A DNA stretch of 8,113 bases from Desulfobacterales bacterium (GTDB taxonomy: Bacteria > Desulfobacterota > Desulfobacteria > Desulfobacterales > JAFDCJ01), in NCBI GenBank assembly GCA_020345785.1, contig CP070771.1, positions 6,616,137-6,624,249 on the forward strand. The letters are read 5' to 3'. The position numbers were made by a program, and so were the translations under genes. How positions within the stretch are numbered: position 1 is the first letter of the stretch; every line of letters begins with the position of its first letter. The notes under the pieces were generated by a model. It saw nothing but the letters and a program-made list of their open reading frames with translations, searched no databases and was not told where the DNA came from. Of this stretch, positions 5,675-8,113 are shown piece by piece.

Positions 5675-6352
5675 CTACAACTCACACTCCACCAGGCAGC
5701 CCATCGCTGCGGCGATCACGTCGACGGCATTGGCGATACTCAACGTTTCCGTGTTGATGACCAGATCATAGTTGGTGGGATCAGCAATATCAGCATTAAA
5801 ATATTTGCGGATAAAAGCCCGGCGATTCGATTCCGTTTTAATCACGCGACGCTTGGCGTCTTCTTCAGACAGGCCAAAGTCCTGGGCAACATTCTGGATT
5901 CTTACCCTGCGGGATGCGGTAATTCGAACCCGAAACCGTTGTTCCGGCGGCAGGATAAAATTTGCGCCGCGGCCCACGACAACCGCTCGACCGAGTTTGC
6001 CGATCGTGCCGATAACATGCATGAGGTGCTGCAGGTATTCGTCCGGCCATAAATGCCGGCTTTGGACTATCGATGATATCCAGTCCTCCAGAATGGACAG
6101 CCCCCTTTCATCCAGGGTAGCAAGCATTTGTTCGCTGATGTCAGCCCGTTTCGCCATTTCGTGCAGGACTTCCTGATGAAACACTTCAAATCCCAACCTC
6201 TCGGCGAGTTTCTGGGCCACAATGCGTCCCCCGCTGCCGGGTTCGCGGGAGATTGTGACGACGGGAAGACTTATTTTTTCTTCAGGTATTCGCTTGTTCA
6301 GAATTTGCCAGCGGTGGATCTGTTCTTCGGCAATTTGAAGTATCGATTTCAT
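5675..6352 (-). CDS. Cytidylate-kinase-like protein
   Basis: A 225-residue cytoplasmic protein of the cytidylate-kinase-like family. After an N-terminal helical extension (about residues 1-28) comes a P-loop in VVTISREPGSGG (31-42), in which the GxGG core binds nucleotide phosphates. Further family features are GRGAN (127-131), an arginine-rich lid region (R143, R148, R149, R151, R168, R169) and DPTNYDLVINT (191-201). This family is distinct from the housekeeping Cmk, and its true substrate is generally unknown, so CMP phosphorylation should not be assumed. Start: ATG 6352 with a near-perfect AAGGAGG four bases upstream. An in-frame TTG at 6439 would add 29 residues but lacks a ribosome site and conserved sequence. 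It converges on the gcvT-SHMT gene across a repeat-rich gap and appears to be a single-gene unit. Confidence 0.85.
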   Translation of the reverse strand: MKSILQIAEEQIHRWQILNKRIPEEKISLPVVTISREPGSGGRIVAQKLAERLGFEVFHQEVLHEMAKRADISEQMLATLDERGLSILEDWISSIVQSRHLWPDEYLQHLMHVIGTIGKLGRAVVVGRGANFILPPEQRFRVRITASRRVRIQNVAQDFGLSEEDAKRRVIKTESNRRAFIRKYFNADIADPTNYDLVINTETLSIANAVDVIAAAMGCLVECEL

Positions 6353-6679
6353 AGGCCCTCCTTTAGGTTTGCACTGAGGGGTTAAAACGTCCGCAAAACC
6401 GCCGCAGGAATTTTCGAGGATCAACTCATGGTTTGACAATTTTTCTCAGCCGATCAGGTATCCTTTTCAATCGGCGGCCGCAGCTTCAGCCGAATAAAAA
6501 AATGAAGGGTATGGGGGAGGCAGCCTAACGGTGGTGAACCACTGCGGTTGAGGTCCTTAAATGCGTTCGCCAGAGATCAGGGGCAGGTGCGATTTTAAAT
6601 GTCAGCGTTAGGATCTGACAGGTGTCATGTTCGTCGGGTTGACTTTGACGTAAGGTTCATACCCATGGAAATAATATAG
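6353..6679. other. Non-coding stretch upstream of the kinase-like gene
   Basis: 327 bases with no convincing gene. It holds the ribosome site (6357-6363) of the kinase-like gene, a probable terminator of the hydrolase gene (6593-6620), and a 6-bp hairpin with a 15-base loop (GCCGAT 6449-6454 with ATCGGC 6470-6475) of unknown meaning. No good promoter hexamer pair for the kinase-like gene was found on the minus strand. Confidence 0.5.
6593..6620 (-). terminator. Weak intrinsic terminator after the SGNH hydrolase gene
   Basis: On the minus strand TGTCAG and CTGACA form a perfect 6-bp stem (6615-6620 with 6600-6605) around a 9-base loop, followed by TTTAAAAT. It lies about 60 bases after the stop codon at 6680-6682. 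The stem is short and the T-run is broken, so efficiency is uncertain. Confidence 0.4.
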
Positions 6680-7285
6680 TCATTTAGGATTAAAATAAAA
6701 CTGGTTGCACAGTAAATCCACGACTTTTTCAGACATGCGCCGATGACCCCTCTTGTTGGGATGAAGCCCATCCTCCAGATAATATTCAGCCAGAGGCTCG
6801 CCGCTTTTGCCCACAAACGGATGATAGAGGTCCAGGCAGGCAATGTCGCTTTCTTTGGCCGACGTTGCCAAGGCGGCTACCAGGTCGGCTAATTTTTGGA
6901 CGCATTTCTGCCATCCGGCGACCGGCGCCATCATCTCCTGACGCTGGATGTTGGCCAACAGCAAGGGTAAAGGAAGGCCCACGATCGGCGTAATACTATG
7001 AAACCCGGCCTGGCAGGCCATGGTGAACACATTGGCTTGAATTAAATTGACATCAAGATCCCACCAAAGATCATTGGTTCCGCCCAAGATGATCACCATT
7101 TCAGGTTTGTGTCGAACAACGTCGTAATAAAAGCGACCCAGCAGACCGCCGCTGGTATCCCCACCGATTCCGCTGTTGATGATTTGTACGTTCAATCTGT
7201 TTTCTACCAGGGCCGGCCAGGTATAATTTTTTTCCAGATCAGATGCTTCGGTCAGGCTGTCGCCGTGGCATACAATTTTTTTCAT
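6680..7285 (-). CDS. TesA-like SGNH/GDSL hydrolase, cytoplasmic
   Basis: A 201-residue serine esterase or thioesterase of the SGNH superfamily. All four family blocks are present: nucleophile Ser10 in HGDSLT; oxyanion Gly42 in GGDTSGG; Asn71 in LGGTND; and the Asp172/His175 pair in EDGLHPN. WPALVENRL (23-31) and the GDTS block are very close to E. coli TesA (acyl-CoA thioesterase I/lysophospholipase L1). Unlike TesA it lacks a signal peptide, so it should act in the cytoplasm. The substrate cannot be deduced; short or medium acyl esters or thioesters are typical. Start: ATG 7285 overlaps the TGA of the J-domain gene (ATGA), which indicates translational coupling; an AAGG lies about eight bases upstream. 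Confidence 0.9.
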   Translation of the reverse strand: MKKIVCHGDSLTEASDLEKNYTWPALVENRLNVQIINSGIGGDTSGGLLGRFYYDVVRHKPEMVIILGGTNDLWWDLDVNLIQANVFTMACQAGFHSITPIVGLPLPLLLANIQRQEMMAPVAGWQKCVQKLADLVAALATSAKESDIACLDLYHPFVGKSGEPLAEYYLEDGLHPNKRGHRRMSEKVVDLLCNQFYFNPK

Positions 7286-8091
7286 GGATTTGCCTTTCGT
7301 TTGGTGAAAAAGCCTTTTATGGTATCGAGCAGCGGTTTGCGGATGTGGACTTTTAAATAAAGGTCTCCGGGTTTGCCGCCGGCTTTGCCTTTCTCTCCCA
7401 TCCCCGCCAGTCGAATGCGCTGACCTTCGCGGATGCCAGGCGGAATTTTGACCACCAGCTTCTTGGAACGGCGACGCAGATAATATGCATAAGGTCCTCC
7501 CTGTAGCGCCTGCTGGGCGACCAGATAGAGATTCTCGTGGATGTCGGCACCGTCCTCCGGCAGTTGAACACCGCCGATTTTTTGAAGCATAAAACGGACT
7601 ATTTTTCCCAAATTTCCGCTCAAAGGGAATTGTACCTGCGGTTGATGACCTGTTTTTGAAGGTCCGCGAAAAACATATCCCCGACTATAAACGCCTGGTC
7701 TTTTGAATTCGAACTGCCGGTAGCCCCTGCCGTAGAATTCTCTAAAAATTTCGTTGGAACCTCTCAATCCGAAGGCTTTGGCCATCTCCTCAAAAATGTG
7801 GTTAATGTCCGAACCGCTGAAGATGTCCTGTTCGGAATAATTTTTTCTAAAATGCGTATAAGCGGACGATCCAAACTGAGACCTTAAGTTGTCATATTCT
7901 CTTTTTTTGGCCGGATTTGATAGGACGGCATAAGCCTCATTGATCCTTTTCATTTCTTCAGCGGCTGAAGGATTTTCTTTGTTGCGATCCGGATGGTATT
8001 TAAAGGCCAGGCGGCGATAGGACTCTTTGATTTGGGATGCTGTGGCGTTCTGATCCACCTGCAAGATCTGATAATAGTCCGATGAGGTCAT
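7282..8091 (-). CDS. J-domain (DnaJ/CbpA-like) co-chaperone with a single C-terminal substrate-binding-type domain
   Basis: A 269-residue protein. Residues 4-68 are a J domain (DYYQILQVDQNATASQIKESY) with the HPD motif at 33-35, which stimulates the ATPase of an Hsp70 (DnaK) partner. Residues about 70-175 form a variable linker, partly rich in G, F, Y and R. Residues about 182-252 resemble one DnaJ C-terminal domain: an ENLYLVAQQALQGG segment, then VKIPPGIREGQRIRLAGMG (214-232) and GGKPGDLYLKV (238-248). There is no cysteine-rich zinc finger, so it is CbpA-like, but at 269 residues it is shorter than CbpA (about 306) and appears to lack the second C-terminal domain. A basic tail (KRKANP) ends it. 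Start: ATG 8091; AAGGAAA lies upstream at a rather long spacing of about ten bases. The gene is coupled to the SGNH hydrolase by a 4-base overlap. Confidence 0.88.
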   Translation of the reverse strand: MTSSDYYQILQVDQNATASQIKESYRRLAFKYHPDRNKENPSAAEEMKRINEAYAVLSNPAKKREYDNLRSQFGSSAYTHFRKNYSEQDIFSGSDINHIFEEMAKAFGLRGSNEIFREFYGRGYRQFEFKRPGVYSRGYVFRGPSKTGHQPQVQFPLSGNLGKIVRFMLQKIGGVQLPEDGADIHENLYLVAQQALQGGPYAYYLRRRSKKLVVKIPPGIREGQRIRLAGMGEKGKAGGKPGDLYLKVHIRKPLLDTIKGFFTKRKANP

Positions 8092-8113
8092 TATTGAATG
8101 TTTCCTTTTTCGG

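Noticed and set aside
5572..5757. Short plus-strand frame of 61 codons in the repeat-rich gap
   Set aside because: Runs through repeats and into the antisense of the kinase-like gene, with no ribosome site.
6353..6439. N-terminal extension of the kinase-like protein from TTG 6439
   Set aside because: No ribosome site at 6439, whereas ATG 6352 has AAGGAGG at the right distance.

Overview
The window looks like a chromosomal segment of a Gram-negative bacterium of the Desulfobacterota (deltaproteobacterial) kind. This is an inference from protein families: a PilZ protein with an N-terminal helical repeat, DUF4124 and DUF2914 secreted proteins, a cytidylate-kinase-like protein, and a heptanucleotide repeat of the type I associate with such genomes. 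It does not rest on a marker gene. Base composition is close to half GC in genes, with AT-rich intergenic stretches. No rRNA, tRNA, CRISPR array, transposase or phage gene is visible.

Layout. All genes but one are on the minus strand. Positions 1-102 hold the first 34 codons of a membrane-anchored protein that runs off the left edge. Positions 103-505 are non-coding and contain several hairpins, a diverged 22-bp direct repeat and a terminator. Positions 506-2136 (minus) hold three co-directional genes, read PilZ protein, then a DUF4124 protein, then a DUF2914 protein; the last two are predicted to be exported. A 381-bp intergenic region carries a near-consensus sigma-70 promoter for the only plus-strand gene.

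The central gene (2518-5169) encodes 883 residues. It is an in-frame fusion of a glycine-cleavage T-protein (aminomethyltransferase, GcvT, about residues 1-400) with a serine hydroxymethyltransferase (SHMT, about residues 419-883) that resembles archaeal SHMTs. The two activities are consecutive in one-carbon metabolism. T-protein interconverts methylene-tetrahydrofolate with the aminomethyl group on H-protein, and SHMT interconverts glycine plus methylene-tetrahydrofolate with serine. The junction sits on a run of seven A. Gain or loss of one A would split the gene into two ordinary overlapping genes, so the fusion needs confirmation but could also be a slippage-controlled design.

The 505 bp after the fusion gene (5170-5674) are non-coding and full of inverted repeats. 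There are two 42-bp arrays of six heptamers in opposite orientation, an 11-bp inverted pair lying just inside the two convergent stop codons, and a further 11-bp inverted pair. This could be a non-autonomous repeat element or a repeat hotspot.

The right part is again minus strand. It holds a cytidylate-kinase-like protein (5675-6352), a 327-bp non-coding stretch with a weak terminator, and a translationally coupled pair: a J-domain co-chaperone (7282-8091) whose stop overlaps the start of a TesA-like SGNH/GDSL hydrolase (6680-7285).
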